Assembly (NCBI GenBank): GCA_019918135.1
Contig: WBZZ01006388.1
Span: forward strand, 50,001 to 114,000
DNA from: Paulinella micropora
Lineage: Eukaryota; Cercozoa; Imbricatea; Euglyphida; Paulinellidae
Direction: 5' to 3'
DNA: 64,000 nt
A model generated the notes under the pieces. That model saw only the letters and a list, made by a program, of their open reading frames with translations, searched no databases and was not told the origin of the DNA. Positions 22,055 to 34,100 of this stretch are shown one piece after another; within the stretch, counting starts at the first letter, position 1, and each line of letters opens with the position of its first letter. The translations under genes and the position numbers were made by a program.

Positions 22055-23776
22055 AGGTGCAACGATTGCGGAGGTCAGCGAGAAAAATCGCTGCAAGGGT
22101 GGGGTTCTATTCGCGGTGGCTTACTTCCTTGGTCCGTATTTCAACCTGGTGTCAGCCCCCGTCGACCACCGGCAGCAAGTGTGGCTGCGTATCGCCTCGG
22201 GTGTTACCGGCGCTCAGGATATCTATGTGGGCAACGGCTACTTTCCCCAGGAAACGCAGGAAGAAGAATCGTCAGAGGCGTATGCGGCCTGGCAGGCAGC
22301 TATAGCTTTTTTTGGAGCCAAAGGTCTTGTGGTCACGGTGGCGGATGCCAACGCGAAGCTCGGGCCGGCATGCAGCCGAAAAGAGGAGGGCATCGTCGGT
22401 CAGCACGGGGAGGTCGATGATAAGGGAGCACCCGTACGTTCGGAGAACGGCAAGAGACTCGCGGCTGTCCTCGTCGCTACGGGCCTGCGAAATCTGAGCG
22501 GCTTCTCGTGCCCAGTGGAAGGGTCCTACTGGTGGTCCCGGCGTGAGCAGCGCGGCATGGGCACAGGGAAGCACCTCCTCGATTACATCTGCGCGTCGCC
22601 TGGCTTGGCATCTGGAGCAAAGTTCGGAGTATGCGAAGATGATCTTGATACGGACCACAAGGCAGTATGGGCCGAACTGACGTGGAGCGGCCAGCGCCGA
22701 CCAAAGCGGGCTGCGAAACCTTACAGGTCCTTTCGTGTTGATAAGCTTATTGGTGCTGGTGTCTCGGGTAATGATCACGCTGCGAAGCAAGCACTGGATT
22801 ATCTACGCGACAAGTTCGATGACGTATTCCAGCATTGCCTACAGAAGCTTGGAGTGCATCAGCTGCCTGAGCTTGACCTATCGGGTGGTGCCGACAGCCA
22901 ACGGGTGGTAGATGACGTCACCGAGCGAGTGGCGCAGTCCTTCCGAATGGCGGCGCACCGGGTCCTTGGCTCCAGATGTATACGACCCCGTTTCACCAAC
23001 AATTGGTTCGACGGGGAGCTAAAGGAGCTCATTCAACAGCGCCGGGAGGCCTACGCAGCATACAGGAGGGATGAATCGAATGCGGAAGCCCGTCTGAATT
23101 GGCTACGGCTCCGCAAGCAAATTCGGAAGGCAACTCGGGCCAAGAAGTCCGCCTCCTTCAAGCAAGTGCAGGAAGAAGCGGTCAAATGTCAACGCGAGCA
23201 ATCCTCAAAGCGCTTTTGGCTACTCGCGAAGCGGCTTGGCGGGGCACGCAGAACGAAGGTCTCCGCGCCGGTGCAAAGGGAGGATGGCTCACTGGCGTGT
23301 ACGCTGCCGGAAAAGGTCGCTCGGTGGGAGGAATTTCGGAAAAATTCGGTGAAGCCACGGGAAAATCCGGCAAGTGCGGCTGTTGTGGTGGAGTGCTGTG
23401 CAGAAGCAGGCTCGCTGGAGTGGGAGGAAGCCGAAGCTAAGCGGCAGTTCCACTGGAACGATCGCTTCAGAGATGAGGTGGCCCGGGCTATGAAGGAGCA
23501 CGAAGTAGGTGAAGACACTTGCGAAGAGCTGGACAAGCCGTTCACGCACGAGGAGGTCCTTGCAAGGCAACGTGCCCTGAATAACCACAAAGCTTGTGGC
23601 GAGGACAAAGTGAAGAACGAGATGCTCAAGTATGGCGGCGCCTACATCAATGGCTACTTAACGCAGTACTTCAACTGGATTCGAGAAGCCGAGAGGACTC
23701 CAAAAGCTTGGGGCAAGGGAATCATCGTCAATATCCCCAAGGGTGGGGATCCTACGGATCCTGACAACTGGACATA
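22055..23776 (+). mobile_element. LINE fragment: end of endonuclease, start of reverse transcriptase
   Basis: One long open frame from 22056 to the stop at 23777. The first third is the C-terminal half of an APE-type endonuclease: DIYVGNGYFPQE, ADANAKLGPAC (the GDFNA-type segment, with Ala where Phe usually lies), SYWWSRREQRG, HLLDYICASPG and DTDHKAVWAEL (the SDH-type end). A basic, helical middle follows (about 22950-23250), then the RT entry motifs RALNNHKACGEDKVKNEML and IIVNIPKGGDPTDPDNW. The frame then stops abruptly, so the RT palm, including the YxDD box, is absent. The fragment is cut on the right by LTR-element sequence and on the left at the Copia target duplication. The frame itself is undamaged over 570 codons, suggesting a fairly recent insertion. 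The clade is not determined. Confidence 0.88.
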
Positions 23777-23808
23777 GATGACCTGCATCCTAAAGTAATC
23801 AGGGGGAG
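23777..23808 (+). mobile_element. 3' end of a second Copia-like element, with polypurine tract
   Basis: About 30 bp ending AATCAGGGGGAG immediately before an LTR start. Read in one frame it gives LHPKVIRGSVR, a common kind of C-terminus of Copia polyproteins. Everything upstream of it in that element is missing. Confidence 0.55.
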
Positions 23809-24621
23809 TGTTAGGTAATAGGTTGGTTTGAACTAACATCTCCATGTATTTAACCGGGTTATACGGTTAGATCCCGTATCACTGAGAACAATAAATGCCA
23901 ATCTAGCTTTGTGGACCTAGTGGGTATATCTGCCCCCACAAAGTGGGTCCAGTTATTGTTCCGTTCTTAATCAGTGACCTACCATTCGTTTCAGCCGTCC
24001 GTTACTGTTGGACGAGGTATCATTGAATCATTAAAGTCATTCTTCGGTATATCGGACGCCGCCGTAAGTCGTTACAGCTTTGTCACAGTGGAACTTCAAC
24101 TACACCGCTCACTGCATCCTAAAAACCTTCACATGACCACTCCGGTAAAAGGTTAAGTGTAAAATATCATATAGGGCTCGGATCTACAGGCACTATGGGG
24201 TCCAAGCTTCCAAGCTCCCCGCATATATTACATTTTATCCTAACATGACATTAGTATTATACAAAACCGGAAGTCACTATTCTTCAAAACCAGCGAAATC
24301 TAATAAGAATTCATCTTATAATAAATTTGATGAATAACAAGGAACTTCTCACTTCCACGAGTGAATTCCCGTAATAACAAGGAACTTCTCACTTCCACGA
24401 GTGAATTCCGTAAAAACTGACTAATAGCAAACTAACGATGTAGTATAGCAGGCCGTGGGTGTTACAGGGTGGCCCACCCGGTATATAATGGCAATACTTA
24501 CCGTTCCGGTCTACCGGCTATCCTTGGTCTGGAGATTACGGAGTCCCTACTTTAGGTCTTCCTCAGTCTTCATATCGTTAGTAACAGTTATCTGTTTATT
24601 AAATATCCTACTATTGTAACA
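23809..24621 (+). repeat. LTR of a second Copia-like family, about 813 bp
   Basis: Begins TGTTAGG right after a polypurine tract and ends GTAACA. It includes a 40-bp tandem duplication at 24333-24411. The last 140 bp (24482-24621) recur at 39608-39748 with about 6 differences. It is either a solo or truncated 3' LTR, or the left LTR of a larger structure reaching to 39748. Confidence 0.6.
24333..24411. repeat. 40-bp tandem duplication inside the LTR
   Basis: Two copies starting AATAACAAGGAACTTCTCAC at 24333 and 24373, each ending in GAGTGAATTCC. They are almost identical. Confidence 0.85.
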
Positions 24622-26039
24622 ATCTGGAGTCGCTAATAAAACAAACGGGGTATGGAAATTTTCCTCGGTTTCTCGGAAATTTTCTGTTGAAAAGAGACAT
24701 CGAGAGAAAAAGGGGAGAGATGGGAATTTTACTGATGCGCTTCCTGGGGTTATATGCTTTTGCTTGAGATGTTTTGGGTCTAGGGGCATACAAACAGGTA
24801 TGGGCAATGATTTTCTTGAGTTGTACTCACTGTAGGGCTACTTATGATTTGTTTGAGAGTGGGGCTTGGGTTGCTGACATACAGAGGTTTTGGGTCTGAC
24901 AGCTCGCATCTCAAAGGTGGGGAATTTGGGTTTTCATGGGATGTGTGTGCCTGGTTCGAGTTTCTAGATGTGAGGATATGTACAGGAGGCCATGATACAT
25001 GATACTGTGGGAAGAGGGTGTGGTTTTCGGTCTGTTTGGGGATGGGGCGTGGGTTGCAGGGACACACGGCTTGGGGTCAGGGACACCCTCTCTCGCTCAG
25101 GAAGGGGGAAATTTATGGGAAATTGTTATGACATATAAGTTCGCGTTTACTTTATCCTGGGTTGATGCTTTATGGTGTTTTTGATGAATTTTGGTGAGGC
25201 TGAGGGTACATATAATTACTGGTTTGCTCCGGGCTTCGCCCGGAGTTAACCGCCGTTAAAGTTCCGAGGAGACGTTTCGCTTTTACGGTAGTCCGGTCGG
25301 CGCGGCGTAGCCGTGCCGGCGGAGCCGGCGCGTGTTTGATCCGGCGTCTGGTTAGGCCTAGGTTGGAAAGTTGGGAAGATCGAAAGTTCTTCCCAACTTT
25401 CAAACTCCCGCCCACCCTTCCCTTGTTTTGTTTTTGTTCGTCCTTTGCTTCTGTCTGCTCTGGGCTTTTGGTGGTGTTCGGTGATCGCTGGTGGCCTCCG
25501 CTGGTTCTGCTCGCTCCGACTTGGTCGCGTCTCCCTTGGACTGTCTTAGTGCTACTTTCGGTTGTTGCCGTGAACAACTAGTCACTAGGTTGGCCTGCTC
25601 GTTGTGCTTGGTGCCTTCCCTTGTTTAGTGTAGGTTTGTTCCGGTCCTTGCGATTGTTCAGTCGCTCTAACATTAGTTTGCCGTCCACTCTCCCCTCCTC
25701 CGCCCGGTTTCTCTGTCCGGCTTTAATAGATAGTGTTATTCCATTTCTTTGTTTTCCCCTTCCACTATCCCCTCCTCCACCCGGTCTTCTTAGTTGACTA
25801 GTAGAGCGTGCCGATATTTGTAATGTTCGGTTTCAGTACTCAAGTTTTTAGGTGCGGCTGTCTGTGTTCCGAGTGGACATCAGAGCCGTCAACTTTTAGT
25901 GTTTTGTAAACTTGAGTCCTGAAATATTTGAGCCTAGCCCCTTTCCCTCCACACTACTCCGAAGAGTTCGGAAGGTTAGGCCAATAAAACTTTTCTGTTC
26001 TCTTACTAAGTAAATTCGAAACTACGATACGGAAACTTT
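24622..26039. other. No gene; contains a GC-rich hairpin cluster
   Basis: 1.4 kb without a recognisable gene. 24622-25220 is G/T-rich on the plus strand. 25227-25401 holds several hairpins, listed separately. 25580-26039 is C/T-rich and then AT-rich and may be leader or LTR sequence of the Gypsy-like element that follows; I could not find its partner copy on the right. Confidence 0.5.
25227..25401. repeat. Cluster of perfect short hairpins
   Basis: Four palindromes in 175 bp: CTCCGGGC-TTC-GCCCGGAG (25227-25245), CGGC-GTA-GCCG (25303-25313), GCCGGC-GGA-GCCGGC (25315-25329), and a 14-bp stem GAAAGTTGGGAAGA / TCTTCCCAACTTTC with an 8-base loop (25366-25401). The first three share the style of a GC arm around a 3-base spacer. 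The last could form a stable RNA or DNA fold. Confidence 0.85.
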
Positions 26040-28297
26040 AATATGAGAACTTGGGGTTGGAAGGTACAGAAACTGACACAGACACGGACGATTTTGTTGA
26101 GAAGAGACGTTTTCGGGACTGGGGAAGTTGGAGGGCAAGGGGGCACGCAAGGGGGAGAAAAAGGGGAACGAATTTGTCGATTGGCAAGAAAGGAGGGGTG
26201 GTACGAACACGGTTTGGGGACGGGACATGTCGGTAGGTCAAGGGGGGTCAGGGGGGACGCTTGTTCGCAAAGAGGAAGGCAGCAGACGGGTTCCCACTCA
26301 AGGGAGTATGAAAGAAGGAGGGGATCTGCAAGGGAAACTTGAAAGGGACGTGAAATTCACAGGTTAAGAAGGGTTTTGGACGGGGGTAATTGGACGCCAA
26401 TGATTCATGGCACCAAAAGGAGGCAACAAAAGAGACGGATATAGCGGATAGAAGGCGACAAAACACGCCAACTCAAAGGGAGAAACTCTGGGGCTCGTTG
26501 CGGCTTTTTACAAAAGATGAACTACTTCCGGTGTCGACCATATCATACACTTGCTGGCGGCATATGTGGAAGGGAAGCACACATACAGGGGAGTTGCGTA
26601 AGGGAATATGGGGGCAACTAGAAGGAGCTTGGGGAAGGGGAAAATGAAGGGTGAGGAACTTGAAGGAGAACTTGAAGGGAAACCGGAAAGGGAGAGTACA
26701 GCTCAGACACATTTAGTGGACAGGACTTGGGGGGGTTATAGGATGTAGGGGGACATAATGCGGAAGGGATCATGGAACATTATACAACACTTTAGGTACG
26801 TGACACGGTTATGTCTTCGAACGATCTGGGAGAGGAAGGGTGCAAGGAGGAGAGAATGGAGGCGCCTGGTAGAGATCCAGAGAGTGAGTGAAGAACAGGG
26901 GCATTGTCAGAAGATGACATTGACGACGGCACTGTATGGAATGAAGAGGAATGCAGAATCGATAGGAATGTCTACGACATAAGGGATCGATTGAAGTCCC
27001 TCGCTGAGACGGCAGCTACTTTTTCCCAGGCCAAGCCGGGGTCGAAACAGGCAAAGGTTTGGACAAATACACATCAGGAACGTGTAGAAGTATGGCAGGG
27101 GTTCGAGAAGCTATGCTCTTTAAGGGAAAAGAAGGTTGCGGAGACGAGAAAGAAGAGATTGGAGAAGTAAGAAAAGGAGCAGGAAAAGGAGAGTTATTGG
27201 AAAGAGGCTTGGATCAAGGAAGAGGGGTTTCCGGATTCGGAGCTGTGGCGAGGGGGAGATAAGGGTTGGCAGAGACATATACAACCAGGTGCAGTTGATG
27301 TGGGAGAAGTATGATAAGAAGAGGAAGGAGGTTGAGGCGTTGGAACTGAAGGGGGAGACGGAACAGGGGAAGCTCGGGCGGAGGTTGGGATGGATAGGAA
27401 TCTCTTCGAGGCGGTCGAGAATATGGCGAGGCAAAGACGTAAGAAATTCCTCAGAGTCCGACTCCAGCAGGACATGTGGATACTCAACAGTATGGGTTTT
27501 GAGCTCTCTGAAGAGGCGTTATACGGGAAGACGAACAAGAGACAGAGGCGGGAGTAGAAAGCCAAAGGACGGTACACATGGTTGCTCATACTTTAGTTTT
27601 TCGATGGAGGAGAAGAAGTCTGACAAGGCAGAGAAAGGAGAAGAAGAACAAGGGCAACGGCATCAGTGGCATGAGGCGTGGCAAGAGGAGAATGAGGAAG
27701 GGGAGAAGGGGATGTGCGCCAAGGGGGAAATAAGAATAGGAAAAGACATATATAAGTGGGGGAAACGGCCGGGGAATATGAGGAATTACGGGAAAAGCTA
27801 ACAGAGTGGTTGAAGAAGAAGGACGTTTGTCCACACGAGATTGCGAGGGTACGACGGGCGAGGGAACAGGCGGAAGCCTCGAAGATAGCAATGCTGAAGT
27901 TGGCCACGGTGAGACTGGAACGATACGTGGGAAATCAGGAGAATAGGGAGTTACGGGAAGTCATCAAGAGGAAAGGCTAGAGGTGGTGAAACTGGCTATT
28001 GCGACACGGGAACGGTATCTAGAGGAACAACGAACGAGGGAGGCCAGAGAGGCTGTAGCGAAGTAGAAACGGAAGAGGGAAGGGGAGGAAAAGACAACAG
28101 AAGAGAAGCCATACAAGAAGGCTAAGAAGGAGGAATAACAAATGAGGTAGGAGGGACACGACTCATACTTCCATACTTTAGGCATGTTTAAGGGGGGCAA
28201 AGCGGAGAAGGTGACGTCAAAGGAGGAGGAAGAGCATAGTGGGGAAACAAGTGAGGAGACGGAAGAAAGGGAGGATTACGGGTGACACTGTGGGGAG

Positions 28298-30391
28298 ATG
28301 CTGGCGTCTTGGGCCGGGAGACAGGAGGAGGAATATTTCGAAGTGAGGCGACAAGTTCAGAAGAGGGGTCTATACACAGAATCATATCGTCTTAAGGCGG
28401 AAGAGGAGTATGTGAACGTGATGGAAGCGTGGGAGGAGTATCAGAGGAATGAAGAACGGGCAATGATGGAAGAGGAGGACAGGAAGGAGGAAAGGAGAAG
28501 GAAAAGAAGGAGGAGGAGTCGGCGACAGACACAAGACAGAGTGCATTCCGCCCCTACTTTAGGAGATACTGCCACGGATGTACAGACAACTGTTGAAAGA
28601 GTGGGGGGTGACGGAATTCGACGAGAGGACGGGGGTTGCAAAGATGTTAGAAATGGATTTCAAGATGGCGGAGGGACCTCGACGGTTCGTGGAGGAGATG
28701 GGGATGGAGTGGAAAACGAAGGTGGAGCCAATATTGGGGACGGAAAGAGTACATGTACACCATGATAAGTTTTGGAGGGCGGTTAGGGCCTTGTGGGAAA
28801 TAAGATGGCCTTTTTGGAACGAGAAGGAGAGAGAAGGGATGTGGAGGCATTTCGCGGTTTCAGAAAAGGGGAGGTTTCAATATATTTTTATGTCCATAAT
28901 GATGAAGGTAGATGGGAAATGGACAGACGAGCGGGTCCAAGCGACGTGGGCATATGTCACGGGGAGACAACAACAGATAAAGGGGTGGGTAGATATATGG
29001 AGAAACATGGAGGATGGCAGTTGGGCAACAATTTTGTCGGGCCTATAAAGTCCAGACATCGGAGGGAAATGCTTCACCCAAAGGGGCCGGATAAAGATTG
29101 GGAGGACCCTGCAACAGAGACGTGGATTAACGAGTTGGCACGGGATTATGGCCGGTGGCTGGATGAGGCAGGAAGGAACATGGCAAGTTCGGGGGGAGAT
29201 ACAGAGCAAAGAGCAGTCGGAGGGCGAGGAGGAATGACGGAGACAGGGAGCAGGCGGCAGGAGACCGCGGAGGATTTGATGGGGTGGATGTCCAAGGAGG
29301 AATGGGAGAGGCTATCCGTGTTGAAGGAGGAGGAGTTAGGACAGGAAATAAGGAGGGGACAAGGAAAGGAGGAAAAGGACAGGAGGTGAGGATGGGACAA
29401 GGAATATGACAAAAACGGGAAAAAGACATTTAACAAGAGGGAGGGAAAAAGAAACGGAGGACATAAGGGGTATACGGAACGGGTTTTAAAGGGGGGTCAA
29501 AGGATAAACATGCAGGATGCGGGACATAGAGAGGATGAATACATGAGGGGAGGGTTCAATAGACATAACATACTTCATACTTTAGAATTCGACATGGAAG
29601 CACCGGCGGCGGAGTTCGACGAGAACGAAGACTCGGGGTGGGTGCCAGCGAGCATTAGGCCCATTCCGTTTACGCCGGCGAAGCAGCAGAGGGATTCACC
29701 AATGCGGTACGTGGAGGCCAAGGCGGAGGCACAACCGGCAGAAACAGATCCGACATGGGCGAAGAATCCCCCAACTGTGGCAACTGGGAGGTCTCGATGA
29801 GATGTTCCCGCCAGCAGAACTCGAGGCATTGAGGGCGTTCAACGAGGCCAACATTCAATTAAGGCAAAGGGATGGACACGGAAGGATAAGGGTTACTACC
29901 ATCGGGCGGCAAACATGCGACCCAAAAATACTGATTGGGTTCGACGGGAGGAAAGGCGAGGCGGATACCGGGGAAACGACAACAACGGCGGGAGAGGACC
30001 GCGGGGTGGATGTCGCGACGAGTATCGAGGAGGATATCGTGGGGGACGGGGTAATTATGCGGAGACACCTAGACCGGAAATGGGCAACCAGGTACAACCC
30101 TTGATATATGGGAAGCGGGGTGCTGAGACAGACACAGCGGGTACAAGCGGAACACCACACTCTCATTTGCCATATGTGCATCCGGATCGACAGGGGTTGA
30201 TTGCAGGGGCTGGAGCGGGAACGCAGGAGCGACAGGGGCAGCCGGAAGGCGCGGGATTCATTGCGGGTACGGAAAAAACGATAGAGGATACGGAACGGGA
30301 ACACGAGCACACGCATGGTATATATGAGCAGGAGCGGCCTCGGAGGGAGGAGCAAGCGCGTCGCACAGGTCTAATAGCGACGACGACGTAA
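28298..30391 (+). mobile_element. Gypsy gag-like part with RGG-rich segment
   Basis: Several open stretches. One reads HPKGPDKDWEDPATETWIN with helical surroundings (about 29070-29150); another (about 29950-30100) is rich in RGG/RGGY repeats such as YRGGYRGGRGNY, as in gag proteins that bind RNA through Arg-Gly boxes rather than zinc knuckles. No CCHC motif seen. The assignment rests on position and composition. Confidence 0.45.
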
Positions 30392-30762
30392 GGATCGTGG
30401 GGGTCTCTACGGCAGGTGAGACTGTGAATCATGGGGGAGGGGTCATAAACGGGATTTGGGAATTCGCGTCTGACAGGGGAACGGAGGGCAAGACGCCTGC
30501 GGGAGAGAAGCGAGGCATCGGGATCGGGATTTGGGAGTCCGCGGAGGGATGTGAAGACGAGAAAATAAATGGATCTGACATAAGAAGGAAGAGGGGGCGG
30601 GAGGAAGGGAATGAAGAGAGACAGGGAGAACGGCATGTAAAACAGCAGAAGACGGAGGAGCGAGCATGCGGTGGATCGGGGGTGGGTGAGAAGGAAAGAT
30701 AGAGGGCGAGAATAGTGGGGGCAAGAATAAAGAGAGAGAGAGAGAGAGAGAAATAAGGGAAC

Positions 30763-31257
30763 ATGGAGAGGCTAAAGAGGGAGCGGAAGAGAAGTGAGAC
30801 CGAGAGAGAGGTAGCAGCAAGGAAGCGACTGAATGACGAGAGAGAGAGGGCACGGGAGAAGGACCAACGATTGCTGGAGACACATTGGAAGGTGAAGCAA
30901 CAATATGAGGCACAGAGAGCAACGCCTTCGGTTAACCAAATTAAAAGATCAAATCTCCCACTGGCGTATACTCGGGTAAAGGTAAGACAGTTGGACGGGC
31001 AGGTGACCATGGGTAACGACACCATGGCGGCCATCAGTGTAATCGGCAAGCATTTCTTGGATAGGCACGGGCAACAACCATGGTTCAGGCAACGTTTTCG
31101 CGCAACGAAGGGCTGGGTAAAAGGGGTATCGGGTACGACAGCAATTACAGGCACGATGCTGCTGGCGTTTGACTTGGTGGGGGGAGTACGTATACGCACA
31201 AGTTCTGGGTTGTCCCTGCATACACGGGAGGACTGCTATGGAGCTTCGACGCGTTGA
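30763..31257 (+). mobile_element. Gypsy protease-like part
   Basis: A Lys/Arg/Glu-rich helical stretch, then GNDTMAAISVIGKHFLD, which resembles the retropepsin 'DTGAxxSvI' region, and a second hydrophobic block (TGTMLLAFDLVGGVRI). It lies directly upstream of the RT part. Moderate support. Confidence 0.45.
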
Positions 31258-32363
31258 GACGCATGCACACGTTCATTGATTGTGGCCGACAAGAGGTGCG
31301 GTATGGAAGGGGGGAAAACGCTCCAGTATACCAAATGGTGGAATACGAACCAGAAGATGGGCAGGGGAACATACCGGGAGCATGGGTGGCGAGCGACTTT
31401 ACGACGGCACGGATAGAACTCGATAAGGGGGAGGAGCAAGGAAACGAAACGAGAAGTTTTGGCAGCGGGAGAGCCCAAGGAGGAGGAGGAGGAAAGCGGA
31501 TCGGGAGACGAGTGGACGGGGGAAAGAATTGTGGCTTTGGTTGATGAGAGACTGGATTATTTCCGGAGGCAGAAGGAGGAGGCTTCGGACGGCTTCCCGA
31601 AACACGGACGGGATTTGGGACGTCAGCATAAGGAAATGGATGAACGAGTGCTGCCTATGGCGCAGTATGTGGTATGCAATGCGGGCAAACCTAGTCAAGC
31701 CAAAGCGGAAATTTTGAACTTCTTGCAGGAGAAGTGGGGAAGCCAACCTATGATAGCGGATTCGGTGTCCCAGATCAAGAAGACTTTGAAGAATCGACTT
31801 TCGCACGGGGATTTCACGATTATGTTTCCGGTGGGGAGGAGAACGGAGATGTGGTGGAAAGACGTGGAAGATTTTTTAATCGCGGACCCGATACCGATCC
31901 CAAGTCGCACACAGAAGTTGGTGGTGGCCTGCCAACTAGGCTCGAGGAAGATAGCTAGACGGTACAGGGAGGAACTTTTGGATCGGGATTCGGCTTCCAT
32001 TCGGGATGAAGCTTTTACACATATCCGGGGTGTATCATAGAACACACGCCATCCAATATGCAATGATGATGGACCAACCAGCAAGGTATGCGGATCAGGA
32101 GCGGAAGATGCCAACTCTGTATCGGTCGAGGGAAGGTTTTGACGGAGACGGAACGGAGGTAGCGGTGGACGATATACAGGATCAAGCGACAGAGGAACAT
32201 ATCAAAGAGGAGACAGATAAGGCACGGGAGGCCTTAAGGGCGCAAGCGGAAACATGGGAAGGGACACCGGAGGAAAAGACAACGGCTTTGGGGGTCATGG
32301 AGGACCATATACAGGGGTCATGGAGGACCATATACAGGTATTGGACCTTTAGAAGGGGGTTCG

Positions 32364-33710
32364 GTGAAGCAACACACGGCGGTTTTTGAGAAAGAGATGG
32401 GGCAAGAGGTGCCGTGGATAGGACGGCCTTCACGATTAAGTCATCACGAAGATCGGATTGCAAAAGAGATGACAGCGGAACTTTTGGAGAAGGGATTGAT
32501 CGAGGCGCGGCTATCGGAGTATGCGTCTCCGGTACGCATGGCGCCGAAACCAGACGGAACTTTGCGGATGTGTATCAATTATTGGAGGATAAACGAAATC
32601 ATCAAAGAAGATAGAGACGCCGGAGCCGGACGTGAGAAGGGGAATAGAGGTGTTACAGAACGCGAAGATATACTCGACGTTGGACTTCAAGAGCGGATTC
32701 TGGCAGATTCGTTTAGCGGAAGAGAGCCGCTACCTAACGACATTCATGGTGGGATGACAACCTATGTTGGAAGGTTCTACCAATGGGGTTGAAGGTAGCA
32801 CCGGGCATATTTCAGCAGGCAATGACAAAGATGCTGGGTGCGAATTTTCGGGATGCGGAATTTGCGGAAAAGTGCGGAGATACGACGGGATACGCCTTCG
32901 CATATGTGGACGATGTGGTCATTTTCTCGAATTCGGTAGAGGAACACATACAACATTTGCGGGACATTATGAGACGGGTCAAGGCGTTCGGGTTCAGGTT
33001 GAATGCTAAGAAGTGCCACTTCTTGCAAAAGCGGATACAGTATTTGGGGTACGATATTGAGAACGGGACGTGCTTTATTGCGAGGAAGAAACGGGAGGCG
33101 GTTGAGGCTATGCCCTTACCGAAGACGAAATCCGACTTACACTCTTTTGTGTCCCTGGCGCAATACTACAGCGAATTCATACCGGGGTTCGCTACAATCG
33201 CGGAACCAATACGGCTGTTCATGAAAGAGGGCAAATGTAGTGCAGGGGGTAATTGGCCGGTGTCGGTCAAGCAGGCGATCGAAACGCTAAGGAAGCATAT
33301 TCTGAGAGACCCGTGGAGCGCAGGGGGTACGGTATTACAGCTTCCCAATTTTAACAGGGGTTTCATACTCGACACGGATGCGTCGGCATATGCAATCGGG
33401 GGAGTTCTGCAACAGAGGGATGACGAGGGGCGCTTGCGGCCGGTGATGTTTTTGAGCCGGCGGATGACGAGGGCGGAACAACAGTATTGCACACGGCAGA
33501 GGGAGGCATTGGCGATTGTATGAGGTTTTAAGAAACTGCGCGACTATCTGTGGGGGGCGAAGGGGACAACGGTACGGTCGGATCACAATAACTTGCAGTG
33601 GTTGATGTCACAGGATCACACGGGTAGATTGGCGAGATGGCAGTTGGAGTTATCCGAATATGACTTCACGATTGAATTCATATCGGGTAAAGAGAACTAT
33701 CGTGCGGACT
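32364..33710 (+). mobile_element. Gypsy reverse transcriptase and RNase H parts
   Basis: Clear motifs. Before the palm: LLEKGLIEARLSEYASPVRM and KPDGTLRMCINYW. In the palm: FAYVDDVVIFSNSVEEHIQH, which carries the YxDD-type catalytic box, then LNAKKCHFLQKRIQYLGYDI. Next comes the 'thumb/connection' block SLAQYYSEFIPGFATIAEPI, and RNase H begins with FILDTDASAYAIGGVLQQ followed by FLSRRMTRAEQQY. The last part (about 33600-33710) holds a DHNNLQWLM-like segment and the usual end near 'NYRAD'. Family assignment is firm. Confidence 0.9.
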
Positions 33711-34100
33711 AGTCGAGGGCTGGGGGTGCGCAGGAGGAGAGCGGAGCGAAGGGAAAGGAGACGAAGACGGACACGGACGACAAGGATACGCAAGCGGGAC
33801 AGCAAGCCCCTACTGTCTTTGCGTTGAAGCCGGTATACGACGCGGAGAAGAAGAGCGGCATGAATCTAACTAGGTTTCATTTCAAGACGGCAGCAGCGGT
33901 TTTGAGTCGGTCTTGGGGAAAATGGATTTGGAAGAGGAGGAGCAGAGGGCGAATTTCGACGACAGGAAACCCATCAACGGGATGGATTATGTGACGGAGG
34001 TAGCGGAGATGCATAGATATAGGAAGGAGGTGCAGCGGGAGGACGTGCGGTTTTACGAAACGGCTCAGGAACGACCAGTGGATTGTTGTGAGAACACGGG

